Of a DNA stretch of 64,000 nt, positions 8,329-16,556 are shown piece by piece. The notes below the pieces were generated by a model. That model was not told the origin of the DNA. It made no database searches and saw only the letters and a program-made list of their open reading frames with translations. Every line of letters starts with the position of its first letter. The stretch's first letter is position 1. Source of the DNA: Pirellulaceae bacterium (lineage in GTDB: Bacteria; Planctomycetota; Planctomycetia; Pirellulales; Pirellulaceae); contig BPJU01000009.1 in assembly GCA_026004775.1 (NCBI GenBank), positions 186,001 to 250,000 on the forward strand. The letters run 5' to 3'. Both the position numbers and the translations under genes were made by a program.

Positions 8329-9102
8329 TCACCGGTTGGCTTTGGCCGAACGGGCTCGCAGGAACTGGTCGGCGGGCAAAAAGCTGAACGAGGCCATGTC
8401 GTCGCCGGTCTTGCGGATGCGGCGGTGGTCCTGCTCAGAAAGGAGCCACGTATAAAGGTGCTGCGTGCGCACAACGTCTTGCTTGTACGGGAAGACGCGA
8501 GCAATACTGATCGTCCGTTCGACCATCTCCGGTACTTGCCCGTGTTCGGCCAGCACCCGATTCAGCTCCAGCCGTCCGTAGGGGGGAACGCTGCCCGGAT
8601 ACATGGCCGATAACTGGGCATACCAGTCGGCAAACGCCCGATACTCGGCCACCGCCTCAGGCTGTTTGGGTACCACTCCCCGCGCCCGGTACGACCAGCG
8701 CTCGTTGCTCAAGACGTGTACGCGCTGTGACGCATCATATTCGTAGCGGAATTGGGGTGAGAAAAACGCTTCGTCGCGCCCCGCCATCACCGCCCGCACC
8801 TGCTGATGAAACGACTCGATGTCAGCGGTCGAAAGTTCCGTCTTGGTGCGGTTGCCGGGATCCAGAAGTATGAAGCGCTGGCGAGTCGTGTCGAAAATCG
8901 TCACCCATTTCGGTTCCGTCAATTGATAATCGTAGATCACTCCCGCATGGAAAAGCGTAAGGAATTCGGCTACCGGCTGCTGCTGGTTGGCCGTGAAAAC
9001 ATCCGTCTCGACCCGAAAACCCTCACCCGGCAACGGCGCACCATAGACCAGCACACCCCATACTGTCACCACCCACAAAAGTGCCTTTCGCGCCGCCTGC
9101 AT
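8329..9102 (-). CDS. Exported conserved hypothetical protein
   Basis: About 257 residues with a signal peptide (ARKALLWVVTVWGVLVYGAPL). The region FRVETDVFTANQQQPVAEFLTLFHAGVIYDY followed by WVTIFDTTRQRFILLDPGNRTKTEL describes a beta-rich first half. The second half is helical (VAEYRAFADWYAQLSAMYPGSVPPYGRLELNRVL). There is weak resemblance to lipoprotein-carrier-like sheets, not enough to assign. The ATG at 9102 is preceded by CGAGG at short spacing; the frame starts at 9120. It is convergent with the DUF6807 gene, 17 bases apart. Confidence 0.7.
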   Translation of the reverse strand: MQAARKALLWVVTVWGVLVYGAPLPGEGFRVETDVFTANQQQPVAEFLTLFHAGVIYDYQLTEPKWVTIFDTTRQRFILLDPGNRTKTELSTADIESFHQQVRAVMAGRDEAFFSPQFRYEYDASQRVHVLSNERWSYRARGVVPKQPEAVAEYRAFADWYAQLSAMYPGSVPPYGRLELNRVLAEHGQVPEMVERTISIARVFPYKQDVVRTQHLYTWLLSEQDHRRIRKTGDDMASFSFLPADQFLRARSAKANR

Positions 9103-9322
9103 CGTGCCTCGGACCTCCATGCCAGAGCAGCCGACCGAATTCCGTCAAGCCGGATAATATCGACGATTCAATGCGACCGGAGTTTACCTGGCTTGCTCGA
9201 GTTGCGTCCAGAGCAAAATCCGATGCACGCTACCGCCGCACCTGCACACGGCCACCCAGCGCGCTAGCACTTTCACATAGTCGCCCTTGAATCGCTTGCT
9301 TCGGGTGACTTATGCCCACCGA

Positions 9323-9997
9323 TCAGTGCCCACAGCATGCCGCACGCTCCATCTGGAGCAACATCTGCTTCAGCTCCACGCCGCCCCGCGCCGAATATCC
9401 GGTCAAGCGCCCGCCGCTTCCCAATACCCGATGGCACGGCACCAACAGCGGTACGGGATTGCGACGCATCGCGCCTCCCACCGCTCGAGCCGCCCGCGGG
9501 CGCCCCACCCTTTCGGCCAGCTCGCCATAGGTCATCACCTGTCCGTATCCGATTGTACGGCACGCTTCCCATACCTCCCGGTCAAACGCCGTGCGAGCCA
9601 CCAAGGGCCAATCGAGCGGATATTGCGCCAAGTCCAACACTACACCGTTCAGATAATCCTGCACCGCTTGAACAACCTGCCTGGCCAACCGCATCGCCTC
9701 CCATTCAGTGCCCCCGTCCAGCCGGTCCCCGGGACCGCAACTGTCATTCATTAGGTCTGATGCGCGATATTCGATCCATCGGCGAACGGCCGATTGCGTC
9801 GGTTCGGCAAAACGCACGGCTACTATCCCGTTCTGTCCCGCGATCACGCCACACCAACCGTACCGACTGGGGCCACATGCCGCTGCCCACGCCGCCCAGG
9901 ACGACCCCGGCGGCGAGCCGCCCACACCTTTCGTCCGCCGATTATCAACAACCCATGATGTAATAGCCAAAGCAGGACCAGCCATGCATGCTTTCAA
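9323..9997 (-). CDS. ogt: Methylated-DNA--protein-cysteine methyltransferase
   Basis: Repairs O6-alkylguanine by transferring the alkyl group to its own cysteine. The C-terminal DNA-binding domain has [30 protein letters not shown], then the active site [16 protein letters not shown] with the acceptor Cys. The preceding domain (from about [18 protein letters not shown]) is the usual N-terminal fold. At 224 residues the frame is longer than typical 160-180-residue Ogt proteins; the first ~35 residues are unlike the family and the true start may be internal, but no strong ribosome site decides it. It is monocistronic. Confidence 0.93.
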   Translation of the reverse strand: MKACMAGPALAITSWVVDNRRTKGVGGSPPGSSWAAWAAACGPSRYGWCGVIAGQNGIVAVRFAEPTQSAVRRWIEYRASDLMNDSCGPGDRLDGGTEWEAMRLARQVVQAVQDYLNGVVLDLAQYPLDWPLVARTAFDREVWEACRTIGYGQVMTYGELAERVGRPRAARAVGGAMRRNPVPLLVPCHRVLGSGGRLTGYSARGGVELKQMLLQMERAACCGH

Positions 9998-10068
9998 TCA
10001 CCAACACCCTTAACTCTCCCACTCCCGCCAGCAAGTCCTCCTCTGGCACCAGGACGGCTGGTTTTCCG

Positions 10069-10995
10069 TCAACCAACAGTCGCTCGCAACAGCTCCAGAC
10101 TCTTGCGTATGCCGGTCATCGGCTCTTCTTTACCCTCGAATTCCAGCGAAATATACCCGCGATAGCCGTGCTTGTCCAAAATATGCGCAATGCGAGAATA
10201 ATCCAGCTCCAGTGTATACCAGAGGCCACCACCGTAATATGTTTTTGCTTGAACCAATACCGTGTATGGGGCGAGAAGTTCCAACTTGTCATAAGGCTCT
10301 TCCAGAAAGTTGCCGGTGTCCATAGTGACGCGCAGCCACGGCGAGTCGATTTCTTTGACGATCCGCAGTACACCCTCCGGAGTACGCCCCAGTCCCCAAT
10401 GGTTCTCCAAACCCAAAATCACACCACATCTTTCCGCGGCTGCCAGACAGCGGCTCAATCCATCGACTACCCACCGATAACCATCTTCGTCGTTATAACC
10501 GGGCAACGGCGGTTCGATCCCCCGGTTACGCATCAGCTCGTCAAAGTTCCGGCTGGTGCCCCAGGTCCCCGTATTGACGCGCATGGTGGGAATCCCCAGC
10601 TCGTAACATAGTTCAATACAATGAATCGTGTGCTCGACGTTTTTCCTCCGTACTGCCTCATCCGGCGACAAGAAACCTTGGTGTGTGGAAAACCCACACA
10701 GATCCATCCCGTGCAGAAAGGCGGTGCGTTTGATGCGGCGCAACGTTGCCGGAGATTCATCCGTCATTTGGCGATGGAGCAGTTCCACACCGTCGAACCC
10801 CAGTTCGGCGGCCAGCACCACACATCGCTCGACGTCTCGATACTCAGCATGGCGGAACTGCCAGAACGAATAGGTAGAGACGGCGATCCGGCGCTTGTAC
10901 TTCACCGCGGGCTGGTCTTGCCCGTGTCCCTTTCCCAAACCGGCTACCAACCCAATCGCTGTGCCCGTCAACCATTGGCGGCGATCAAGCGTCAT
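10069..10995 (-). CDS. Exported sugar phosphate isomerase/epimerase-like TIM barrel
   Basis: 308 residues of the xylose-isomerase-like TIM barrel family (AP_endonuc_2). A twin-arginine-like signal MTLDRRQWLTGTAIGLVAGLG comes first. Barrel strands include RIAVSTYSFWQF, GFDGVELLHRQM, GVILGLENHWG, RVTMDTGNF and GYISLEFEG; E and D residues at the strand ends (GLEN, TMDTGNF, LEFEG) are the expected metal ligands. Planctomycetes have many such exported paralogues acting on sugars or inositols; the substrate is unknown. Start ATG 10995 has GGAG 9 bases upstream; the frame extends to 11088 without support. Confidence 0.9.
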   Translation of the reverse strand: MTLDRRQWLTGTAIGLVAGLGKGHGQDQPAVKYKRRIAVSTYSFWQFRHAEYRDVERCVVLAAELGFDGVELLHRQMTDESPATLRRIKRTAFLHGMDLCGFSTHQGFLSPDEAVRRKNVEHTIHCIELCYELGIPTMRVNTGTWGTSRNFDELMRNRGIEPPLPGYNDEDGYRWVVDGLSRCLAAAERCGVILGLENHWGLGRTPEGVLRIVKEIDSPWLRVTMDTGNFLEEPYDKLELLAPYTVLVQAKTYYGGGLWYTLELDYSRIAHILDKHGYRGYISLEFEGKEEPMTGIRKSLELLRATVG

Positions 10996-11122
10996 ATCCA
11001 AGCTCCGGCGGCACGAGGTCGGTTCATGAGTACCACAGCCTCTATACGATAGCCGAGCAACCACGAGGCGAAAACCCGCTCGGCACAAGCCTGTTTCCGC
11101 GGAAGCGTCAGATCTGGAGTGA

Positions 11123-11605
11123 CTACTCGGCCGTTTCCGACTCGTGATGGAAAAAGTCGATCGCCTGGTCCGGATTCACGTTAAAGAGGGCGCGGCCGTA
11201 AGTCGACCATTTCTTGGAGTGGGCGTCGTAGTGGAACACGGCCGTCGCAGCTCGCAGATTCCCCACTGCCGGCACATCTTCCATACCGCCGCCCTCCACA
11301 GCGCGGAAGCGGATCGTCACGCCCACAAATGCCCGCAGTTCGCCCGTCTCTCGATCGCGCCCGAAGCGCACCGCATTGTCGAATTCACAGTCGACCCATT
11401 CCAATCCGCGCGGCTTGCCACTTTGCGAAGCGAGCTCTAAGAAGCGCCACTCCAAATATTCACGTTGCAAATGGAACATCCGCCGGGCCTGTTCGAGCAT
11501 CCGCGTACGGCGGCGCAGTCGGCACCCTGGCCAGTGGCACCATCCCCACACAGCCAAGACCACCACCCCGAGAAGCCCGACGGCCAGAATCCCGTACCAC
11601 CACAT
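11123..11605 (-). CDS. Membrane-anchored conserved hypothetical protein
   Basis: About 160 residues. One N-terminal transmembrane segment (WWYGILAVGLLGVVVLAVWGW) is followed by a basic stretch (RLRRRTRMLEQARRMFHLQREYLEWRF) and a soluble domain with GLEWVDCEFDNAVRFGRDRETGELRAFVGVTIRFRAV. The C-terminal part YDAHSKKWSTYGRALFNVNPDQAIDFF is beta-rich. The family is typical of planctomycete genomes and its role is unknown. Start ATG 11605 follows GGGAGG with normal spacing. Same strand as the sugar isomerase gene downstream (128-base gap). Confidence 0.75.
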   Translation of the reverse strand: MWWYGILAVGLLGVVVLAVWGWCHWPGCRLRRRTRMLEQARRMFHLQREYLEWRFLELASQSGKPRGLEWVDCEFDNAVRFGRDRETGELRAFVGVTIRFRAVEGGGMEDVPAVGNLRAATAVFHYDAHSKKWSTYGRALFNVNPDQAIDFFHHESETAE

Positions 11606-11842
11606 GCGGAGACCTCCCGGTGTCCCGCCCCGAGTCCGTGCCGCCAGCCCGCCACGACCGGCAGACATACATTCAGCCACAACGGCCCCGCCGTCTTCTA
11701 TTGTAGCCGCACGGCCTCCCGGTTCGCAACGATCGCGCTCGGCCGTTCCCGATAATCAGTTCATCGAGTCTGAATCCGATATCATCGAGGCTCATTGCGC
11801 AACCGTCGCGCCTGAGGCTTCCCCTCTAAACCTTTTCCAAGA

Positions 11843-11906
11843 GCCTATCCGAAAACCGGTTCGAGGGCCTATCGATAAGCGGACCAAGGGCGGTTTTCGG
11901 ATAGGC
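11843..11906 (-). repeat. MITE-like inverted-repeat element E, copy 1
   Basis: 64 bases bounded by GCCTATCCGAAAACC and its reverse complement GGTTTTCGGATAGGC. The centre holds CCTATCGATAAG. Relative to the copies at 20396 and 30041 this one is reversed. It lies between the endonuclease IV gene and the membrane-anchored protein gene. Confidence 0.85.
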
Positions 11907-11961
11907 AGTAAATCCTTCCGGCGGGCCGGGACCGTCTGCCGGCCCCTTCGGCCCAAGCCCA

Positions 11962-12975
11962 TCACGTTTCGGGCGGATCAGCGGCACATTTCCGGAGCGT
12001 CCGGAGGTTCCATTCATCCCAACTGCGCCGCCCGTGCCTGCCTTTGGGGGTCTCCAGGTACATGGGGATCTGGCGAAATCGCGGGTCGGCCAGCAGCCAG
12101 CGGAAGGCGTTGATGCCCAAGTGGCCTTTTCCGATGTGCTCGTGCCGATCCACCCGCGACCCCAACTCGCGCTTCGAGTCGTTTGTGTGCCAGGCCTGGA
12201 TCTTTTCCAAGCCGATGGTGGCCGCCAGTTCTCGCTTGACCTGCTGCCACCCTTCGGGCGTGCGAAGATCATAACCGGCAGCAAAGGCATGGCACGTGTC
12301 GATGCACACATCGACCCAATCGGGATCGTCCAGCCGCTCCAGGATGCGGGCAAGATGATCGAAGCGCCAGCCAAGACAGTTGCCTTGGCCCGCCGTGTTC
12401 TCCAGCATCAACCGCGCATCCTCGTTGCTCCGCCGGCGGAATACTTCGTTCAGAGCCTCCGCCACCCGCACCAGCGCCTGTTGCTCATCCCCGTCCGTGG
12501 CGGCTCCGGGATGCACCACCACGTGCGTCAACCCCAACTGGCCAGCCCGCCGCAACTCCCACACCAAAGCAGCCACGCTGCGCCCCCAGAGCTGCCGATC
12601 CGACGCAGCCAGATTGACCAGATAACAACTATGGGCGATCGGCCGATAGAGCCCGTGCTGGGCCACCAACTGCCGAAATCGCGCCGCTTGATCGGCATCC
12701 ACGCATGACCCTTGCCAGACATCGGGGTCGCCCCACGACCGCCGTGCGCGACCGGGTCCGGGGCGCACGGGCCAAATCTGAGGGCTGGCAGTAAAAACTT
12801 GGAAGGTGTTCATTCCCAGCCGCACCGCTTCCTGCGGCGCACGGTCCACCCCGCCCGCAATCGAAAGATGGGCTCCGATCCACGGCGGCCCGGCACTCAC
12901 GATCTGCGCCTCGGTCCGCCGGCTGCTCCCGAGAATCGATCGTCCCAATCGCTCTCTGCTCTGCCGTTTGGCCAT
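11962..12975 (-). CDS. nfo: Deoxyribonuclease IV (endonuclease IV)
   Basis: About 337 residues of the AP endonuclease family 2, which cleaves DNA 5' of abasic sites in base-excision repair using three zinc ions. The three family signatures are clear: LENTAGQGN (Zn-ligating Glu), CIDTCHAFAAGYD (Asp and His ligands) and HTNDSKRELGSRVDRHEHIGKGHLG (His and Asp ligands). The N-terminal IGAHLSIAGGV is the first barrel strand with its His. A ~25-residue basic extension precedes it. Start is ATG 12975 or GTG 12987; neither has a strong ribosome site. It is 36 bases downstream of the RsbW-like gene on the same strand. Confidence 0.96.
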   Translation of the reverse strand: MAKRQSRERLGRSILGSSRRTEAQIVSAGPPWIGAHLSIAGGVDRAPQEAVRLGMNTFQVFTASPQIWPVRPGPGRARRSWGDPDVWQGSCVDADQAARFRQLVAQHGLYRPIAHSCYLVNLAASDRQLWGRSVAALVWELRRAGQLGLTHVVVHPGAATDGDEQQALVRVAEALNEVFRRRSNEDARLMLENTAGQGNCLGWRFDHLARILERLDDPDWVDVCIDTCHAFAAGYDLRTPEGWQQVKRELAATIGLEKIQAWHTNDSKRELGSRVDRHEHIGKGHLGINAFRWLLADPRFRQIPMYLETPKGRHGRRSWDEWNLRTLRKCAADPPET

Positions 12976-13011
12976 CCCTGCTGCCACCTTGCGACTGGGT
13001 CCGTACCTCGG

Positions 13012-13455
13012 TCACGACGCTTCGTCTTGGATCGTCTTTTCCCGGTATTTGATCATCAACACGGAATTTCCCCGCGCATTGTAACGAACTTCGTTCATGA
13101 AATTCCGCATCAGCACCAGACCGCGACCGGAGGTCTGTTCCAGGTTCTCATCCAAAGTGGGGTCGGGCACGGCGTCCGGATCAAAACCATTACCCTCGTC
13201 GGTAATCTCAATCGAAAAGCGCTCCGTACTGGCCTGCCACCGCACGGTAACGCGTTTCGCGGGATCCCACCGATTGCCGTGCTTCATCGCATTGGTAATG
13301 GCTTCTTCCAAGGCCAAGTGAATGCCGAAAAGTTCGTGTTCGCCCCAGCCGCACTTTTTCACCTGCTGGAGTATTTCCTCGACCACCCGCTGCGCCTCGG
13401 CCACCAAAGAACCGAAACACCGCTCATGCAGTTCCGGCGATCCAAGATCGTTCAT
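13012..13455 (-). CDS. Anti-sigma-factor serine kinase (RsbW-like ATPase)
   Basis: 147 residues of the HATPase_c_2 family. The N box is EEAITNAMKHGN, the G1 box DEGNGFDP, and GRGLVLMRNFMNEV forms the G2/ATP lid. Such proteins bind a sigma factor or phosphorylate an STAS-domain antagonist to control stress responses; in planctomycetes many are free-standing and partner with PP2C phosphatases encoded elsewhere. No sigma factor or antagonist gene is adjacent. Start ATG 13455 fits the family N-terminus; the frame is open to 13518. It may be cotranscribed with the endonuclease IV gene. Confidence 0.88.
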   Translation of the reverse strand: MNDLGSPELHERCFGSLVAEAQRVVEEILQQVKKCGWGEHELFGIHLALEEAITNAMKHGNRWDPAKRVTVRWQASTERFSIEITDEGNGFDPDAVPDPTLDENLEQTSGRGLVLMRNFMNEVRYNARGNSVLMIKYREKTIQDEAS

Positions 13456-13937
13456 TATTCTGTTTCGTTTCCAGTGTGAAACCCCGCCTCGACGACCCGC
13501 GCCAAAACCTGTGTACAAAACGTCCCACCCTCTATCACCCGTTGCCGCGACCAGAAAACGTAATCAGCGAGCATCAACACAAAGCCAGCGCCTGATTACT
13601 TCACGGAACACAAAAAACACATGTGCCAGCCGCATTAGTAATCATATAAAGCCACCGCCGGCTGTCAACGAACAATCCACACCGATTCCCGCGCGGTCAC
13701 CCAGCATGTTCGTGAACTCGTTGCCTGGCCAACAGAGTTTTCCCAACCGCTGGCCTCCCAAAAAACCGCTGCGGGGGTTGGAGGCCGAGGCGGTTATCAC
13801 CCATTTTCACTGTTTCCTCCGGGTAGAATACGCTGGGACTCCACCCTTTGCGCTGGCCTGCCGCATCACAGCGGCATTTCGTTCTCCCCGTCCGGTCTTG
13901 TGCATCTTATGGCGACCGAGGGAGTTATCGTACCCGA
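13456..13937. other. Intergenic region
   Basis: About 480 bases without a supported gene. It contains the inverted repeat at 13745-13795 described separately and AT-richer DNA just upstream of the RsbW-like gene that may hold its promoter. Confidence 0.4.
13745..13795 (-). terminator. Possible terminator after the lipoprotein gene
   Basis: AACCGC..GGCCTCC at 13745-13758 pairs with GGAGGCC..GCGGTT ending 13795. Read on the minus strand the loop also contains a short CCGC/GCGG stem followed by six T. It lies ~140 bases past the stop of the lipoprotein gene. Confidence 0.35.
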
Positions 13938-14402
13938 TCAATCGGCTTTCTCCACCGCCTCTGCGGTCAACACAGCTCGCTCCAATAGAAGAAAATTGGC
14001 ACCCCGAAACTCCGTGATATGTCCAGCAACTTGCCATATCCGTTTCTGGCCAAGCCCCGAAGGATCCTCCATCAGCCGTACAACCCGCTCAAGCGCCAAA
14101 TTTTCTAGCACCCGAAAAGACGTCTCACTCTGTATGTCCTTAAAACTAATACGCTCGCCACTCCAGACAAATCGCCCGCGACCTTCGAACCGCTCCCCTT
14201 CGCGGCGCCGCACGGCGGCAGGACGGGTACCGGATGCCACCCCCGACTCGCCGATTTGTGGTTCGTCATGGGCCACGGCCAGCGCGCCCGGTTCAGCGGG
14301 CCGCCGATCGGTCACTCGCGCTTCCTCCTGTGCCACCCCCCAGCAGGCCGCCAAGTAAATCAATCCCAACAGGCACAGTCCTATAACAAAACGTTTCACC
14401 AT
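13938..14402 (-). CDS. Exported protein, possible lipoprotein, unknown function
   Basis: 154 residues. The N-terminus MVKRFVIGLCLLGLIYLAAC is a signal peptide ending in LAAC, which could be a lipobox. A polar linker (residues ~25-70) follows. The domain FEGRGRFVWSGERISFKDIQSETSFRVLENLALERVVRLM ends with GQKRIWQVAGHITEFRGANFLLLERAVL, which resembles short OB-like or DUF-type folds of planctomycete envelope proteins. Not assigned to a named family. Start ATG 14402 has TAGGAG 6 bases upstream. Confidence 0.75.
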   Translation of the reverse strand: MVKRFVIGLCLLGLIYLAACWGVAQEEARVTDRRPAEPGALAVAHDEPQIGESGVASGTRPAAVRRREGERFEGRGRFVWSGERISFKDIQSETSFRVLENLALERVVRLMEDPSGLGQKRIWQVAGHITEFRGANFLLLERAVLTAEAVEKAD

Positions 14403-14604
14403 GGTTCTCCTATTTGGGTACCGACATCTCGCCCGCATGACGGACAAGCAAAATGCCATTTCTTGCTATCACCCTGTACCGGAATTCCGCAGTAACCGTT
14501 CACGGTTGAATCACAAGCTGTTTCGGGGCCTCGCTTCCACAGGTGCGGAACACTTGCGTGTTCCGCATACGGAATGTGGACGCTTCGCGAAGATTTTTTC
14601 GTTG

Positions 14605-14654
14605 CGAAAGTCTTGCGGCGGCCGCTACCGCGTCCGCCTTGCGACTTCCGCTAC
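14605..14654 (+). repeat. Dispersed hairpin repeat A, copy 3
   Basis: A 50-base unit. The outer arms are AAAGTC and GACTTCC and the inner arms GGCGGCCGC and GCGTCCGCC, with one mismatch. It is followed at once by module B, as is copy 5. Confidence 0.8.
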
Positions 14655-14702
14655 CCCATAAGCCAATATCGTGTTCTTCATTTGCTAACCGTGAACGGTT
14701 AC
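14655..14702 (+). repeat. Repeat module B, copy 1
   Basis: 48 bases containing TAAGCCAATATCGTGTTC and ending AACCGTGAACGGTTAC. Nearly identical to 35257-35304; in both places it directly follows repeat A. The final 16 bases alone also occur at 31287-31302. Confidence 0.8.
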
Positions 14703-15104
14703 ATTCCGCATAGCCGCTCTTATAATTCTGCTCTATAACATGCTCAATCACAAATTACTTTTGCGGCAATATCGTCTAACAGTTGGCGGTACAACGAATT
14801 TTATCGTTGTTGGAACTTGTCTTCTGAAATGCGCATGCCGGATAAAAAGGCACCCCGTGCCCTCATCCTGTTTGTTACCTTCCGAATAGACCGGTGTCGC
14901 TCTTTTGCAACACTGTCGATGAGAAACCGCAACGGGTAACAATTGTGATCGAGTTTCTTTGGGACTCATAAGTACTCTACGTGGCTGGACTTAGCTTGGC
15001 GTCGCCGGGATAATGGCTCCGGCGGCACAAGAAGTGCCCCCATAGCCTGCCACTATCGGCTGCCCAAGCCGGCACAATGGTCGAGGCTCCATGCAGCAGG
15101 GAAC
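14703..15104. other. Intergenic region, no gene seen
   Basis: About 400 bases of lower GC than the surroundings. No open frame with coding character, RNA gene or further copy of the local repeats is visible. Confidence 0.4.
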
Positions 15105-15908
15105 ATGGTTATGGTGGAATTGCGCGTTGCCGTGTTGTGGCTCGCCTGCGGGCTGGTTGCCGCGCCGTTGGCAGCCGAGCCTCCGCCATTATTGGTTCTA
15201 CTCAAGAACGGCACGGAATTATCTGGGTTCCCTGGCTGCCACCCTCAGGAAAGTCACCTGGTAATCCGCATACCCGGAAATCGGTTCGTCATGGAGCGCA
15301 CTGTGGCTTGGGATGAGATAGAAAAGTTGGCGGTTGCGGGGCGTTCGGTGAGCATCGAGGAGGTGCGTCACCAGGTGCAGGCAGCCACTGAGGAGCATCA
15401 TCTACCCGAGTGGCTGCCAGAAGGTGCACCGACACAACCAATGAAAATCGGTTTTACCGCTCCACCGGCGGCGGACGCCGGATGCGTTGCCGACGTTCTC
15501 GTCCAGGTCACCTTGGTGGCTCACGGTGCTCAACCAGACCCGGATCGGCTGCTGCTGGAGGTGACTCCTGTCAATGAGCTTCGCGAGCCGGTAATGGCTC
15601 GAGGGACACTCACAATCAACCTTTTCGCTCCCGTCTACCACTCGTTTTCCACCGTACCTCGGGCGGGTGGGACGGTATGGGAGCCGGTGGGAAGTTGGAC
15701 GGTTCCGTTGATGGCTTCGAGCTGGCAAGGCGAGCGGTTTGTCGTTCACCTGCCGCTGCGATCACTACGGGTTGACCGCCGGCAGTTGGCCGGTCCATTT
15801 GGTTTTTTGCATATGCGGGTTGTGGTACCGAGCCAGCGCGTGCTGGAGCGCCGCATCGAGTGGGTCCCTTTGGCGCCGATTGTTCCGTTCCAGCACCAGC
15901 GTCCCTGA
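15105..15908 (+). CDS. Exported conserved hypothetical protein
   Basis: 267 residues with a signal peptide (ELRVAVLWLACGLVAAPLAA). The mature part begins PPLLVLLKNGTELSG, resembling the short beta hairpin of proteins that link a text-like 'LKNGTELxG' to wall or surface binding. A region around MKIGFTAPPAADAGCVADVLVQVTLVAHGAQPDPDRLLLEVTP looks like an Ig-like beta sandwich. The function is unknown. Start ATG 15105, with a second ATG two codons later; the ribosome site is weak (GCAGGGA). It converges on the small membrane protein gene with 4 bases between stops. Confidence 0.75.
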   Translation: MVMVELRVAVLWLACGLVAAPLAAEPPPLLVLLKNGTELSGFPGCHPQESHLVIRIPGNRFVMERTVAWDEIEKLAVAGRSVSIEEVRHQVQAATEEHHLPEWLPEGAPTQPMKIGFTAPPAADAGCVADVLVQVTLVAHGAQPDPDRLLLEVTPVNELREPVMARGTLTINLFAPVYHSFSTVPRAGGTVWEPVGSWTVPLMASSWQGERFVVHLPLRSLRVDRRQLAGPFGFLHMRVVVPSQRVLERRIEWVPLAPIVPFQHQRP

Positions 15909-15912
15909 TCGA

Positions 15913-16206
15913 TCAGCTCGGCTTCGGCATGGCCAGACTTTGAAGGATGAGCACCGCACCAACCGAGATCAGGGCATAGCCGAGCCAGCGGGGGGGCCGG
16001 ATGGTGCGCAACGGTGGCGGGCTGGCACCGACTGACCATTGTGTGAGCGTTGTGGCAACCGGCCCTTCGCTCTTGGAGGGAAAGCGTGTGGCCAGGAATT
16101 GCGACGCCTCCTTGTTCAGCGTAAACGTGTCGACCGCGCGAAGCTGAAGTCCCAACAGCAGGATGATAATGCCGGCCATAAAAAAATGGTTTCGGTTCAA
16201 TTCCAT
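15913..16206 (-). CDS. Small membrane protein, two transmembrane segments
   Basis: 97 residues. The first membrane segment is HFFMAGIIILLLGLQLRAV, the second WLGYALISVGAVLILQSLAM. Between them lies a ~50-residue loop (FTLNKEASQFLATRFPSKSEG..). Many planctomycetes carry short proteins of this layout with unknown roles. Start: ATG 16206 is preceded by AGGAG 8 bases upstream. The much longer open frame reaching 16635 overlaps the next gene's upstream region and is not supported. Confidence 0.72.
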   Translation of the reverse strand: MELNRNHFFMAGIIILLLGLQLRAVDTFTLNKEASQFLATRFPSKSEGPVATTLTQWSVGASPPPLRTIRPPRWLGYALISVGAVLILQSLAMPKPS

Positions 16207-16556
16207 GGCTGCCACTCCTGGACGCAGATTCTCGCAGTCGCCGACTGGGGGCCACTGAGAACCTACCTGTTTCGCGGGCCTTTCTGTTAATCGATCCGGC
16301 CTGCTGTTTCTCTGGAGCTTGCGCCACGCTGGACCACTGATGGCGATTGTACGGTTTCTAGCGAGAAACCGCCCAAAGCCGGCAAGTGCCGGCCTTGTCA
16401 CAAAACACATAACACGACACAGCGGGCCAGCGGATCTGGGGCTGGTATGCCCGTATCGGCACTCGAACGGTATAACGTTAAGCGGGTGAAGTTCGGTACA
16501 GCGGTTCGTGTGTGGCTGAAAAACGCTGTGCTGCTTCCAGCATTCGGTAGGGACGG
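16207..16556. other. Intergenic region between divergent genes
   Basis: 350 bases between the small membrane protein and the fusion gene. No RNA or repeat is recognised; promoters for both genes are expected here. Confidence 0.4.

Larger units (their letters stand above)
14492..14702. mobile_element. Composite repeat bounded by palindromic inverted repeats (MITE-like)
   Basis: 211 bases. Left end GTAACCGTTCACGGTT (14492-14507) and right end AACCGTGAACGGTTAC (14687-14702) are perfect inverted repeats. Inside are a 10-bp-stem hairpin (TGCGGAACAC with GTGTTCCGCA, 14544-14567) resembling repeat C, then repeat A (14605-14654), then module B, which is shared with 35257-35304. No transposase is encoded, so it would be non-autonomous. 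Confidence 0.7.
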
